Source of the DNA: Verrucomicrobiales bacterium
GTDB lineage: Bacteria > Verrucomicrobiota > Verrucomicrobiia > Limisphaerales > F1-80-MAGS106
NCBI GenBank assembly: GCA_005805305.1
Contig: SYMW01000008.1
Location: 1 to 52,256, forward strand
Direction: 5' to 3'
DNA: 52,256 nt
How positions within the stretch are numbered: position 1 is the stretch's first letter; every line of letters begins with the position of its first letter. Both the position numbers and the translations under genes were made by a program. Positions 1 to 9,896 of this stretch are shown one piece after another. The notes beneath the pieces are model-generated. The model worked only from the letters and a program-made list of their open reading frames with translations, was not told where the DNA came from and made no database searches.

Positions 1-648
1 AGCGCCGAGAAGGCGCGGCGCTACTTCCGCCTCGCGCTGCGATACACTGTCGCCGGTTCGCAGCCGATGGTGCTTGCCGTGACAGGCCGCATCGCCTCCG
101 GCAAGAGCACTCTCGCGCAAGCACTCGGCACGGGGCTGGGCTGGGAAGTTTATTCCTCCGACTACCTGCGGAAAAAGATGGCCGGCTTCCCGCTCTACGA
201 ACGCAGCAGCGCCGCCGCGCGGAAGCAGCTCTACTCGGCGGCGATGACTGAGAGCACTTATGACCGCCTGCTTGCCGCTGCCGAGGTGGAGTTGCAGAGG
301 GGGCACAGTGTGATTCTCGACGCGACGTTCGCACGCCCCGAGCATCGCGCGCTGCTGGCCGAGCGCTTTGGAAAACATGGCTTCGCCTGGCGGGTCCTCG
401 AAGCCCGGGCCAGCAACGCCGCCGTGAAAGAGCGGCTCCGCGCGCGCGAAGCCAAACCCGACGAAGTCTCCGATGCGCGGCTTGAAGACTTCGACCAACT
501 CAACCAACTATACAAACCGCCGGAGGAGCTGTCCGCTACGCAGCGCATTACCGTCCGAACGGATGGCCCGCTCAACCGGACAGTGACCAAAGCGATTCAG
601 ACTCTGGCGAGAATCCAAGTGGACGCCGTTTCGGCAAAGGGGACCTGA
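1..648 (+). CDS. AAA/P-loop kinase domain, C-terminal part of a larger protein truncated by the window edge
   Basis: Frame 1 is open from base 1 (SAEKARRYFRLALRYTVAGSQPMVLAVTGRIASGKSTLAQALG); Walker A-like GRIASGKST. The listed ATG at 67 is probably internal. Confidence 0.7.
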   Translation, partial: SAEKARRYFRLALRYTVAGSQPMVLAVTGRIASGKSTLAQALGTGLGWEVYSSDYLRKKMAGFPLYERSSAAARKQLYSAAMTESTYDRLLAAAEVELQRGHSVILDATFARPEHRALLAERFGKHGFAWRVLEARASNAAVKERLRAREAKPDEVSDARLEDFDQLNQLYKPPEELSATQRITVRTDGPLNRTVTKAIQTLARIQVDAVSAKGT

Positions 649-660
649 GCAAGGAACTGA

Positions 661-690
661 AACTTAAAACGGCCGTTGCCCAAGGCGAAA
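661..690 (-). repeat. Terminal relic of the family-1 palindromic repeat
   Basis: cttaaaacggccgttgcccaaggcgaa matches the outer end of full copies (RC of ttcgccaggggcaactgccgttttaag). Confidence 0.6.
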
Positions 691-701
691 CTACCAGGCA
701 C

Positions 702-2159
702 TCATGCCAAAACGCCCTTGATCAGTTCTCCGCCGATGTCAGTCAACCGGTAATCGCGGCCTTGGAAACGATACGTAAAATCCGTGTGCCGGATGCCGAG
801 AAGATGCATCACCGTTGCTTGAAAATCGTTGGCATGAATCGGATCCTCCACGACGTTGTAGCCAAACTCGTCCGTCGCCCCGATTGAGACGCCTTTTTTG
901 ATGCCCGCGCCGGCCATCCAAATTGAAAACGCCTTCATGTGATGGTCGCGCCCATAGTTGCCGTTGGTCGAATCGCCTTGATTCATGGGCGTGCGCCCAA
1001 ATTCCCCGCCCCAGATCACCAAGGTATCCTCCAACAACCCGCGTTGTTTGAGGTCCTTGAACAGCGCGGCAGTTGGGCGATCGACCAGCCTCGAGGTGTT
1101 CGTTATGTCCGCTGGAAGGTTGTTGTGGTGATCCCAGCCGCGGTGATAAAGTTGGATGAACCGAACCCCCCGCTCCGCCAGGCGGCGCGCCAGAAGGCAA
1201 TTGTTCGCATAAGAGGACTTTCCGGGCTCGGCTCCATAGGCGTCGATGATCTGCTTGGGCTCCTTCGCGATATCCATCAATTCGGGAACGCTCGTCTGCA
1301 TGCGATAAGCCATTTCGTAAGATTCGATGCGCGTCGCGATTTCAGGGTCGCCCACGTCGCCGAGCTTGATCTGATTCAAATCCCGGACGCCATCGAGGAG
1401 TCGGCGGCGCACTTTGGAGCTGATGCCGGACGGGTTGTTCACGAACAGGACGGGCTCTCCCCCCGACCTGAACTCCACTCCCTGGTGGCCCGTAGGGAGG
1501 AAGCCGCTGCCCCAGTAGCGGGAGAGCAGCGGCTGATCGTTTCCAAACCCCGACGCGAGGACCACAAATGCGGGCAATTGTTCGTTCTCGCTGCCGAGGC
1601 CGTAAGATATCCAAGCGCCCATCGCGGGCCTGCCAGCTTGCTGATGGCCAGTCTGCATCAGCGTGACTCCGGGATCATGGTTGATGGCTTCGGTGTGCAT
1701 CGATTTGATGATTGCGATGTCGTCCGAAATGGAGGCGATGTTGGGCAGCAGCTCCGAAATCTCGGCCCCTGATCCGCCGTGTTTGGTGAATTTGAACTTG
1801 GACCCAACGCAATTGAGGGGCTGTCCCATGAGCTGGGCAATGCGCTGGCCCTTGGTCAAGCTTTCGGGCATGGGTTTGCCGTTCATCTCGGTGAGCTTAG
1901 GTTTGTAGTCGAACAAATCCAGCTGCGAGGGCGCTCCGGACTGAAACAAATAAATGACGCGCTTGGCTTTCGGCTCGAAATGAAGAGAGGTCAAGGCGCG
2001 GGCCGAATTGGCAGACGCCGCCGGCGTGAGGCCGATGGCGCTTGAACGCATCAATGAGGTGAGCGCGGCCACTCCGATGCCCCGGGCGGCGCGATTGAAG
2101 AAATGACGGCGCGTCATCCGGGCGCAAGCGGCGTCGAAGGAGATCAAATGAGAGTTCAT
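702..2159 (-). CDS. DUF1501 domain-containing protein with Tat-like signal
   Basis: TRRHFFNRAARGIGVAAL N-terminus; FLFQSGAPSQLDLFDYKP and GGEFGRTP motifs typical of DUF1501. Confidence 0.9.
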   Translation of the reverse strand: MNSHLISFDAACARMTRRHFFNRAARGIGVAALTSLMRSSAIGLTPAASANSARALTSLHFEPKAKRVIYLFQSGAPSQLDLFDYKPKLTEMNGKPMPESLTKGQRIAQLMGQPLNCVGSKFKFTKHGGSGAEISELLPNIASISDDIAIIKSMHTEAINHDPGVTLMQTGHQQAGRPAMGAWISYGLGSENEQLPAFVVLASGFGNDQPLLSRYWGSGFLPTGHQGVEFRSGGEPVLFVNNPSGISSKVRRRLLDGVRDLNQIKLGDVGDPEIATRIESYEMAYRMQTSVPELMDIAKEPKQIIDAYGAEPGKSSYANNCLLARRLAERGVRFIQLYHRGWDHHNNLPADITNTSRLVDRPTAALFKDLKQRGLLEDTLVIWGGEFGRTPMNQGDSTNGNYGRDHHMKAFSIWMAGAGIKKGVSIGATDEFGYNVVEDPIHANDFQATVMHLLGIRHTDFTYRFQGRDYRLTDIGGELIKGVLA

Positions 2160-2169
2160 GGTTTATTGG

Positions 2170-5100
2170 CTATTCTCGAGTCACCGTTTCATCCAGGTTC
2201 AAGATCACATTCGCGACGCCCGTCCACGCCGCCAATTCGCCCCGGTCGAACTGGCCCGAGACGCTGGCCCGGCCCAGTTTCAAGATATCCCCCGCCGCAG
2301 TCTCATCCGCCGCATAACTCCTTCGCACATCACTCAAGACCCCCTCCAGAATCTTTTCCTCGTGAGGTCCGGGAGGCCTGCCCAAGGCGGCTCTGAGAGC
2401 AAATTTGAGCCGCGAAGCGGTGTCCGATCCGCCTTCGCGGAAGATTCTCTGGGCGAACACGCGAGCGGCTTCCACGAAGGTCACGTCGTTCATCGTGACC
2501 AATGCCTGCAGGGGCGTGCAAGTGGTGGGCCGGCTCACAGAGCAAATCGCGCGATCCGGGGCGTCGAAAGTTTGCATGGTGGGATTCAGGATCGAACGTT
2601 TCCACAGCGTGTAAAGGCTGCGGCGATAGAGTTCATCGCCACTGCCCAGTTCGTATTTGTTCCCGGCGAACATTTTTTCTTCCCATAAACCGGGAGGCTG
2701 GTAGGGACGCACGCTGGGGCCGCCTATTTTCTCGACCAACAGACCGCTGATCGCCAGCGCGTTGTCGCGCACCATCTCGGCGGGCAACCGGAACCGCGCA
2801 CCCCGCGCCATGAGACGGTTCTCGGGATCTTTGGTGATGTGGTCGGGGCGGACCTTTGAAGACTGCCTGTAGGTGGCGCTCATCAGCACTTCCTTGATGA
2901 ACCCTTTCACGTTCCAGCCGCTGTCGACAAACTCGCGCGCCAGATAATCGAGAAGCTCGGGGTGCGACGGCGGCTCGCCCTGCGTGCCGAACTCGTTAGC
3001 CGTGTTCACGATCGGGCGCTGAAAAAAGAGCGCCCAAAACCGGTTCACCGCCACTCTGGACGTCAAGGGATGGTTGCGTTGCACCAGCCACTCGGCAAGC
3101 GCGAGGCGGTTGGTGCGTCCGACCGCTTGCATCGGGGGCAGAGCGCTCGTGGGCACTCCGGCGGAAACCACTTCGCCTTTGGTCCGATAATCACCCCGCA
3201 CCCGAATATAGCTCTCTCTCGGCTTCGGCATGTCCTCCATCACTCGGATCGTGGCGATCGATTTGTCGATGTCCGACTCCTGCTTCCTCAACGCCGCTAA
3301 TTCCTCCGCGAGTTTCTTGATTTCCGGGATCTCGCGTTCGCGATAGGCCTGCTTCAACTCGGCCAGTTGCTCCGGCTTTCTCTTTTCCTGGGAGATCTTG
3401 GCCAATTCCCGAAGCTTGATGATTTTCTCATCCCCGGCCTCCTTGTCTGTGGAGAAGTAATAAGCATACGCGCCGCCGTAGTTCACCACTTTCAGCAACA
3501 GCCGATTGTGCCCCGCCTCCAGGGTCACTTCCACGGTGTCCTGATTCGCGGCCACCCCTCGATTGATATCCTTTGAGATTACTTCCTTCCCATTCAGCCA
3601 GACGCGGAGGGCGTCGTCGCTACCCAGATAAAGAACGAGTGGCTTCTGGCTCTCGGCCGTGATCGTTCTAAAAAGGTAGGTCGCGGCGTTGGATCCATTC
3701 AATTCCTGCGGCTTTCCGTCCTTCCATTTCGGCTGCTTTTTCCACTTGAGCTTCCCATCCGCGTAAGTCCGCGACGCGTCTGCGTCCGTCTCCGGCCCGA
3801 ATTCGGTCTTGAACGCTTCTCCTCCAGAGCCGGCTTCGAACGGGCCCACGCTGCTCCATTCGCCCAGCTTGAACCCTTCTGTGGCGGCCGCGGCATTCCT
3901 GAGCCTTTCCTCCCACAAAATCTGCGCCTGATCCCACTCAGGGCGGGCTAAATCGATTTGCGTTTTGTGCTCAGCTGCTTTGGCCGAAGCCTCATGTCTT
4001 GCTTTCTCCAACATCGCCGCCTGCCGCCCCACGGGGACTTTCACAAACGGGGGCGCGGGATCGGCGTCGAGCCCCTTCTCGGGAACTCGATTGAAGAAAT
4101 CGTAGAGCTCGTAATATTCACGCTGAGTGAAGGGGTCATATTTATGGTTGTGACACTCGGCGCACTGAATCGTGGAACCGAGGAAGACCGTCCCGAACGT
4201 GTTCACCCGATCCGTGACATACTTGTTCATGTATTCATCGGGATCGGCGCCGCCTTCGGTGCTCGACATGCCGTTGCGATTGAAAGCCGTTGCAATGCGC
4301 TGCTCAAGGGTGGGCTTCTCCAACAAATCCCCGGCGAGTTGCTCGACCACGAAACGATCGAAGGGCAGGTTCTTGTTGAACGCCCCAATCACATAATCCC
4401 GATACTGCCACATGGATCGTTGGATGTCGGCGTGATAACCATCGGAATCTGCAAATCGAGCTAAATCGAGCCATTGGATCGCCATGCGCTCCCCGAACTG
4501 TTCCGAGGCCAGGAGTTTGTCCAAAAGCTTTTCGTAAGCCTCCGGGCTCTTGTCCGACAGAAACCGATCCACCTCTTCAGCCGTGGGCGGCAACCCCGTC
4601 AAATCGAATGAAAGCCGCCGCGCCAAAGTGTGGCGATCAGCCTCCGGGGAAGGCGGAAGCTTTTCCTGCTCGAGCCTCGCGAGAACGAATCGGTCGATCT
4701 GCTTCCTCGGCCACGCCTCGTTTTTCACTGCAGGAACCGGCGGACGCTCGGGTGGCACATAAGCCCAGTGAGCCTCCCACTCGGCGCCTTCCTGAATCCA
4801 CCGGGTCAAGGTGTCGATTTGGGTCTTGTTCAACCGCCTCCCGGTTTTGGCGGGAGGCATCCGGTCGTCCGAATCCTCGGTCGCGGTCAAATGCAAGAGC
4901 CGGCTCTTGGCCGGATCCCCGGGCACAATCGCGAAATGACCTGACTCCAACTTGCTTGTTGCCCCGGCGCGTTCATCTAGCCGAAGCCCGGCCTTCCTCT
5001 TGGCTGTGTCCGGCCCATGACAATTGTAGCAATTATCGGCAAAGATGGGGCGGACATCCCGGTTGTAACTCACCTTGCCATGGGAACCGGCCCCCTGCCC

Positions 5101-5241
5101 CGCGGACGCTGACACCATCAAGATAGCCAGAGGAATCAACCCACCGAGAGTCGCGGCCACATTGAACCCTGGCCGGCGTCGCCACAACAGGCACTCGCGG
5201 CCAAGGGAGCCATCGCAAAAATTTTCCGATTCGGGAAGCAT
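2170..5241 (-). CDS. PSCyt1/DUF1549/DUF1553 (Planctomycete cytochrome c-type) protein
   Basis: CYNCHGPD heme-type motif near the N-terminus, CAECHNHKYDP, DUF1549 (WLDLARFADSDGYHAD) and DUF1553 (NRFWALFFQRPIV) signatures; 10 bp from the DUF1501 gene. Confidence 0.9.
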   Translation of the reverse strand: MLPESENFCDGSLGRECLLWRRRPGFNVAATLGGLIPLAILMVSASAGQGAGSHGKVSYNRDVRPIFADNCYNCHGPDTAKRKAGLRLDERAGATSKLESGHFAIVPGDPAKSRLLHLTATEDSDDRMPPAKTGRRLNKTQIDTLTRWIQEGAEWEAHWAYVPPERPPVPAVKNEAWPRKQIDRFVLARLEQEKLPPSPEADRHTLARRLSFDLTGLPPTAEEVDRFLSDKSPEAYEKLLDKLLASEQFGERMAIQWLDLARFADSDGYHADIQRSMWQYRDYVIGAFNKNLPFDRFVVEQLAGDLLEKPTLEQRIATAFNRNGMSSTEGGADPDEYMNKYVTDRVNTFGTVFLGSTIQCAECHNHKYDPFTQREYYELYDFFNRVPEKGLDADPAPPFVKVPVGRQAAMLEKARHEASAKAAEHKTQIDLARPEWDQAQILWEERLRNAAAATEGFKLGEWSSVGPFEAGSGGEAFKTEFGPETDADASRTYADGKLKWKKQPKWKDGKPQELNGSNAATYLFRTITAESQKPLVLYLGSDDALRVWLNGKEVISKDINRGVAANQDTVEVTLEAGHNRLLLKVVNYGGAYAYYFSTDKEAGDEKIIKLRELAKISQEKRKPEQLAELKQAYREREIPEIKKLAEELAALRKQESDIDKSIATIRVMEDMPKPRESYIRVRGDYRTKGEVVSAGVPTSALPPMQAVGRTNRLALAEWLVQRNHPLTSRVAVNRFWALFFQRPIVNTANEFGTQGEPPSHPELLDYLAREFVDSGWNVKGFIKEVLMSATYRQSSKVRPDHITKDPENRLMARGARFRLPAEMVRDNALAISGLLVEKIGGPSVRPYQPPGLWEEKMFAGNKYELGSGDELYRRSLYTLWKRSILNPTMQTFDAPDRAICSVSRPTTCTPLQALVTMNDVTFVEAARVFAQRIFREGGSDTASRLKFALRAALGRPPGPHEEKILEGVLSDVRRSYAADETAAGDILKLGRASVSGQFDRGELAAWTGVANVILNLDETVTRE

Positions 5242-5289
5242 GTTGTACTTTTTACCGGTCAGTCAGAACTGTCAATCGCGCAAACCCCA

Positions 5290-6537
5290 TCAAACCCCGT
5301 AGTAAGTCTCGTAAACGTGGGCGGATCGGCGCCGCGCGTCGTCCCAGTCGAAGCTGGCCTCGGTGAACCTATCCGGGCTGAGGCTTCGGACGTACTCGGA
5401 TGGATTTGGATCGAGCATCGACTCCACCAGGAGCTTCCCAATGCCGCCGGAACCGGAGATGCCATGCGCGTTGCAACCGCCGGCCATGACGAAGCCTTTC
5501 ACTCGGGAGCTTTCTCCGATGATAAACCGGCCATCAGGAGTGAATGTTGGCCAACCCTTTCCCACCCAGCTTTTCTCCGCGGCGCGAGCCGAGGGGAACA
5601 ACGACGCGAAACTATCTTCAAAGGAAGACAGCACCGGCCAGTCCGTCACCACGGGCGGCGCCTCCGAGCTCAGATCAAACGCCCCGGGATCCAAATGACA
5701 CGACTGGGGTTCCCATCCACCGAGCAGAAGCCCCCCGTCGCGAACTCGACCGTACAGTGTCAGCTCAGGGACGCGGAAACAGGGCAACTCCGGGGTCAGA
5801 CCGTCCATGGGCACGGTGACAAAATATTCGTGGCGCACCGGAAAGATAGGCAACACCAAACCTGCCAATTTCGCGATATGGTGCGCGTGAGCCCCGGCGG
5901 CGTTGACCAACCAGCCGCACTCGGCGGCGCCTCGATCGGTCTTGACGCCTCGCACGCGCCCTTCTTTGACCAGGACATCCTCCAGGGCCGTCCCCGTGCT
6001 GAATCGGACACCGAGCTTTTCCGCGTTATGCCGGTAGGAAGCGGCGACGGCCCGTGGCGTCATATAGCCATCCGTGGGGCACCAGAGAATCGCGGAAGCC
6101 TTCTGAAAATCCATTTGCGGGAATCGCCGCTTGGCCTCGGCGGAGTTGATCAAATCGGCTTCCAATCCCGCCTCGACGGCGACCGCCCGCAATCGTCGGA
6201 ACTCTTCAGCTCGCCGAGCGCCAAGCGCGACGCGAAGGGATCCCGTTTCGTGCCAGTCAGGCTTTACCGAGCTGGCCTGGAGCTCACGGAAAGTTCGCAC
6301 GGAATGCATCGCGAGTTTCGTGCGTTCAACGGAATCACGCACTTGGCCGCAAAGTCCGGCCCCTTGAGCGGTCGTGACGGCCCCCACGTCACCGCATCGC
6401 TCCACGACGAGGATGTCCGTGCGGCCCGCTTTGGCGAGGGCATAAGCGCATCCGACCCCTACGGCGCCTCCGCCGACAACGATGATTTCAGAGCTCGGAA
6501 TCGAGCTCAAGGCCTCTGGAGCATTCGAAGATACCAT
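5290..6537 (-). CDS. FAD-dependent oxidoreductase, DAO family (sarcosine/dimethylglycine oxidase-like)
   Basis: IIVVGGGAVGVGCAYALAKAG dinucleotide-binding motif; likely start MVSSNAPEAL at 6537 rather than 6663. Confidence 0.85.
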   Translation of the reverse strand: MVSSNAPEALSSIPSSEIIVVGGGAVGVGCAYALAKAGRTDILVVERCGDVGAVTTAQGAGLCGQVRDSVERTKLAMHSVRTFRELQASSVKPDWHETGSLRVALGARRAEEFRRLRAVAVEAGLEADLINSAEAKRRFPQMDFQKASAILWCPTDGYMTPRAVAASYRHNAEKLGVRFSTGTALEDVLVKEGRVRGVKTDRGAAECGWLVNAAGAHAHHIAKLAGLVLPIFPVRHEYFVTVPMDGLTPELPCFRVPELTLYGRVRDGGLLLGGWEPQSCHLDPGAFDLSSEAPPVVTDWPVLSSFEDSFASLFPSARAAEKSWVGKGWPTFTPDGRFIIGESSRVKGFVMAGGCNAHGISGSGGIGKLLVESMLDPNPSEYVRSLSPDRFTEASFDWDDARRRSAHVYETYYGV

Positions 6538-7781
6538 TTTACAAAGCCTTCCACATTGTATTCTTTGAAAGTTGAGTAGGGTCCTGGGGCATAGGCGGTG
6601 GAATTGATCCCTTTTTGCTGGCGTTCGCAGATCACCCAGTCCTGTTCGCTTGTCAGCTGCCAAAACGGCATGATGTCGGCAAGCTCGTAATCACGTCCCT
6701 CGACCGCGTTTTCATCCACCAGCCACGAAACACGAATCCTGGTCAGCCGAGGTCCCCCCGGCAGCAGCCGCGTGCTGACGCCGTGGTCGCAGCTTGAGTG
6801 GTTCCAAAAGTTGGGGAGCGCGCGTACGCGAACGGTGCCAACGTCCGGGTCACGATAGTCGCCCATCAGTGGCGCGACTTGTTTTCCGGTCATGCTCTCG
6901 CTCAGCCAGCCGTCCACGAGCGGGGTGCGGTTCGCGCTGAACCAAATCCCATTTTCGGCATCGGGAAAGGTCGTCATGCCCGGATCCCGATGAGTGCTTG
7001 CCAGCCCTTCGGAGGCCCACTTGTCCTCCCCGCGTCGAACCGCAGCCGCGATCTCGCTTCGGATGCGGGGCGTCGTGTCGTCCGCGTTATAATGGTCGAA
7101 ATTCGCCTTGATGTACTGGGGATGGTTCGCGTTGCAATGGAAACATTCCCGGTTGTTCTCCCACACGATCTTCCAGTTGGCTTGAACGAGGTAATCCACT
7201 GACTTGGCTACTTTAGCCCTCGCGAGTCCCTGAGGCCGCAGGATGGGTGAAAGACATTCCCGAGCCGGGTCGAAAGGAATCGGGTTAGAGGCCAGGTTGA
7301 TGAAGATAAGCCCTTCAACCTCGCGCACATGAACTGTTCGCAACGCAAAGTCGGCCTTGTTCAGTTCCGGTTGCATGCCGCGCCAACTGGAAAGGCGTCC
7401 GTCCAGAGCATACGACCACTGATGATAGGGACAGACGAGTTTTGAAACATGTCCGCAGGGTTCATCGCATATCAGAGAACCGCGGTGTCGGCAGACATTG
7501 TAAAGGCCGTGGATGACGCCCTCTTCCCCGCGGATGATCAATATGGAATCGGCATCCATTTCCACTAAAAAGTAATCGCCAGGACGTCGAATTTCACAAG
7601 TGTGCCCGGCAAACAGCCAGCCTTGCCTCCAAATACGGTCGAGATCGGCCTGGTAGACCGCAGCATCTCCATAGAATTGCTGTGGCATTGTCCATCCGTC
7701 ACGGCGGGAATCGATGAGAGGCGCCCATGGGTCTATTCCCCGTTTCGGCTCGATTGAAGGGCTGTGCAAATCTGATGGCAT
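6507..7781 (-). CDS. Rieske aromatic-ring-hydroxylating oxygenase alpha subunit
   Basis: Rieske motif CRHRGSLI...CPYHQW; NNRECFHCNANHP region of the mononuclear iron domain. Confidence 0.9.
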   Translation of the reverse strand: MPSDLHSPSIEPKRGIDPWAPLIDSRRDGWTMPQQFYGDAAVYQADLDRIWRQGWLFAGHTCEIRRPGDYFLVEMDADSILIIRGEEGVIHGLYNVCRHRGSLICDEPCGHVSKLVCPYHQWSYALDGRLSSWRGMQPELNKADFALRTVHVREVEGLIFINLASNPIPFDPARECLSPILRPQGLARAKVAKSVDYLVQANWKIVWENNRECFHCNANHPQYIKANFDHYNADDTTPRIRSEIAAAVRRGEDKWASEGLASTHRDPGMTTFPDAENGIWFSANRTPLVDGWLSESMTGKQVAPLMGDYRDPDVGTVRVRALPNFWNHSSCDHGVSTRLLPGGPRLTRIRVSWLVDENAVEGRDYELADIMPFWQLTSEQDWVICERQQKGINSTAYAPGPYSTFKEYNVEGFVKWYLRMLQRP

Positions 7782-7892
7782 GCGATTCAGGGCTGGATAA
7801 AAGGCCAGCCATGCGAGGAAACTATCCAGGCAAGAACTCAGTGGCCAGTGATTTCAGAGAGCCGCCGGTTCGGACTCTCTTTTTCAACTCAT

Positions 7893-8052
7893 CCTTAAAA
7901 CGGCAGTTGCTCATCGTACAGACTTGCAAAAGCCAGGATGAGAAAGGTTTGACGAAGAGCGAGGCATATTTTTTATGCATCTGGCGAGTGATTTGGAAAA
8001 ATTTTACCCCCAGTATCTTGCGAAGATAAAACAGGGACAACTGACGTTCTCA
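7893..8052 (+). repeat. Family-1 imperfect palindromic repeat, copy A
   Basis: ccttaaaacggcagttg...caactgacgttct; aligns along its length with copies B-D. Confidence 0.8.
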
Positions 8053-8162
8053 GGATCATCCTTCTACGGCCGCAAATCCGCCACACGCGGCGATCTCCGA
8101 CCGAAGACCGCTCTCCGCTTTTCAGGCTTGCGCAAGGCCCAGCCCAGGCACAAATTCAAGGC

Positions 8163-9539
8163 ATGATCTCCCGCGCTCCGATTTGCTCCGCCCCGTCTCG
8201 CGTGATCCTGGCGCTACTTGTTCTTGCCGCCGGCGCCGGCGCCGAGGAAACAGGTTTCAGACAGATCTTTGACGGCTCAACTCTCGGGGGCTGGCATGTG
8301 AGCGCGAAAACCGGGCACAGCCGTGCCAGCGGCAACAAGACCGGAGGAAAATGGGAGGTCAAAGAAGGCGCGTTGACAGGCGCCCAGGACATCGTCGGGA
8401 ATGGAGGCATCATCCTCACGGACGAATTGTTCGATGATTTTGAGGTGGCCCTTGAGATGAACAACGACTACGGGCCGGACAGCGGGCTCTTTCTTCGAAG
8501 CACCGAGGATGGAACCGCATTTCAAGCGATGATTGACTATCATTCCAATGGGAATTTGATGGGGCTCTACGGGGAGGGAAAACTCGGGGCGCGACCCAGC
8601 GTCCGAAATTTTTCTTTCCTGGGCCCAGTCACCGAGATCGCCGCAGAACCCGCTCCGTTTGCGCTCCCTGTGAAAGCGGAGTCTTGGGCTCATTTCTGGC
8701 GGCATGGACAATGGAACGAGTTGCGGGCTCGCATAGTGGGTAATCCTCCCACGATTGCCACGTGGATCAATGGAGTTCAGTTCATGCAATGGACCGAGAC
8801 CGAACGCCGCCACCCCGACTCCGGCGCCATTGGATTGCAAGTGCATGGGGGAGGCGATTTCACCAAACAATTCGTTCGCTACAGAAATATCCGGGTCAAG
8901 AGGATCCCCAGGGACAATTCCCTTTCGGATGAAGAGCGGAAAGCGGGCTGGCATCTCCTCTTTGACGGAAAAACGCTTGAGGGATGGATGACCAGCTCCA
9001 AGCAGCCCAGCAAAACTCCAGTGGAAGAATCCAGCCTCAATCCGCACAAGAGTGGCCATTACATGCTGGTGCATGAGAGACCCTGGACCAATTTCGTCCT
9101 CGCGTTGGATTTCAAAATCAGCAAGGGGTGCAACAGCGGCATTTTTATCCGCACCTCCTCGCTCACCCCGCGGCCAGGAAAAGATGTGGGCTTCAATGGA
9201 ATCGAAATAGCGATTGACGACACCCTCGGAGCGGGATTCCACGATACGGGCGCGGTTTATGACTTGGCCAAGCCTTCCCGAAATGCCATGAAACCCGCGG
9301 GGCAATGGAATCATATCGAGATCACGAGCCAAACCAACTCAATCAGCGTGCGCGTGAACGACGAACTCGTCACCAAAATGAACGGCAACCTCTTCAAAAA
9401 AGCGAACCGCCGGCCGGACGGCAGCGAACACAAATTCGACATCGCCTTCGCGGATCATCCGCAGTCGGGCTTCATCGGACTCCAAGATCACGGAAGCCCT
9501 TGTTGGTACAAGAACATCAAGTTGCGTCCGCTGCCTTGA
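8163..9539 (+). CDS. Tandem DUF1080 (3-keto-disaccharide hydrolase-like) secreted protein
   Basis: Two DUF1080-like halves: FRQIFDGSTLGGWHV... and WHLLFDGKTLEGWMTS...; signal-like N-terminus. Confidence 0.85.
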   Translation: MISRAPICSAPSRVILALLVLAAGAGAEETGFRQIFDGSTLGGWHVSAKTGHSRASGNKTGGKWEVKEGALTGAQDIVGNGGIILTDELFDDFEVALEMNNDYGPDSGLFLRSTEDGTAFQAMIDYHSNGNLMGLYGEGKLGARPSVRNFSFLGPVTEIAAEPAPFALPVKAESWAHFWRHGQWNELRARIVGNPPTIATWINGVQFMQWTETERRHPDSGAIGLQVHGGGDFTKQFVRYRNIRVKRIPRDNSLSDEERKAGWHLLFDGKTLEGWMTSSKQPSKTPVEESSLNPHKSGHYMLVHERPWTNFVLALDFKISKGCNSGIFIRTSSLTPRPGKDVGFNGIEIAIDDTLGAGFHDTGAVYDLAKPSRNAMKPAGQWNHIEITSQTNSISVRVNDELVTKMNGNLFKKANRRPDGSEHKFDIAFADHPQSGFIGLQDHGSPCWYKNIKLRPLP

Positions 9540-9540
9540 A

Positions 9541-9706
9541 CCTTGGAATGGCAGCTGCCCAAGGCGAATCTCGGCAAGATCCGGGCGGTATAGTTTTTCC
9601 GAATCACTCACCGGATCCACGGGAGATAGGCCTCCCTCTTCGTCACGCTTTTCTCGTCCGGCGTAGTTGCAGATCTCCACGAGGTTCAACTGCCGTTTTA
9701 AGGTTC
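9541..9706 (-). repeat. Family-1 imperfect palindromic repeat, copy B
   Basis: Inverted relative to copy A; cagctgcccaaggcgaatc...gttcaactgccgttttaaggttc. Confidence 0.8.
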
Positions 9707-9721
9707 AAAGAACACGACTGA

Positions 9722-9896
9722 TCAGACCTCAGAAAAGAAGGGAGGGGATTCGTTGCCAACCAATCGTTTTCCATTTGCTTGAAACCCTCATTGCAACCAG
9801 CTCCCTCGCCCCATCCGATGGGGAGAGAGGCGTGTTTCGAGGGAAATGAACACCCAATTCTTTTACACAAATGGCCTCGGAAATACTGAGGTCTGA
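9722..9896. repeat. 175-bp element bounded by 11-bp perfect inverted repeats
   Basis: TCAGACCTCAG (9722-9732) and CTGAGGTCTGA (9886-9896); internal hairpin ccccatccgatgggg. Confidence 0.55.

Noticed and set aside
939-1772. 277-aa plus-strand ORF
   Set aside because: Antisense to the well-supported DUF1501 gene.
5317-6579. 420-aa plus-strand ORF
   Set aside because: Antisense shadow of the FAD oxidoreductase; no recognisable domain and low-complexity composition typical of high-GC antisense frames.
8277-9332. 351-aa minus-strand ORF
   Set aside because: Antisense to the DUF1080 gene.
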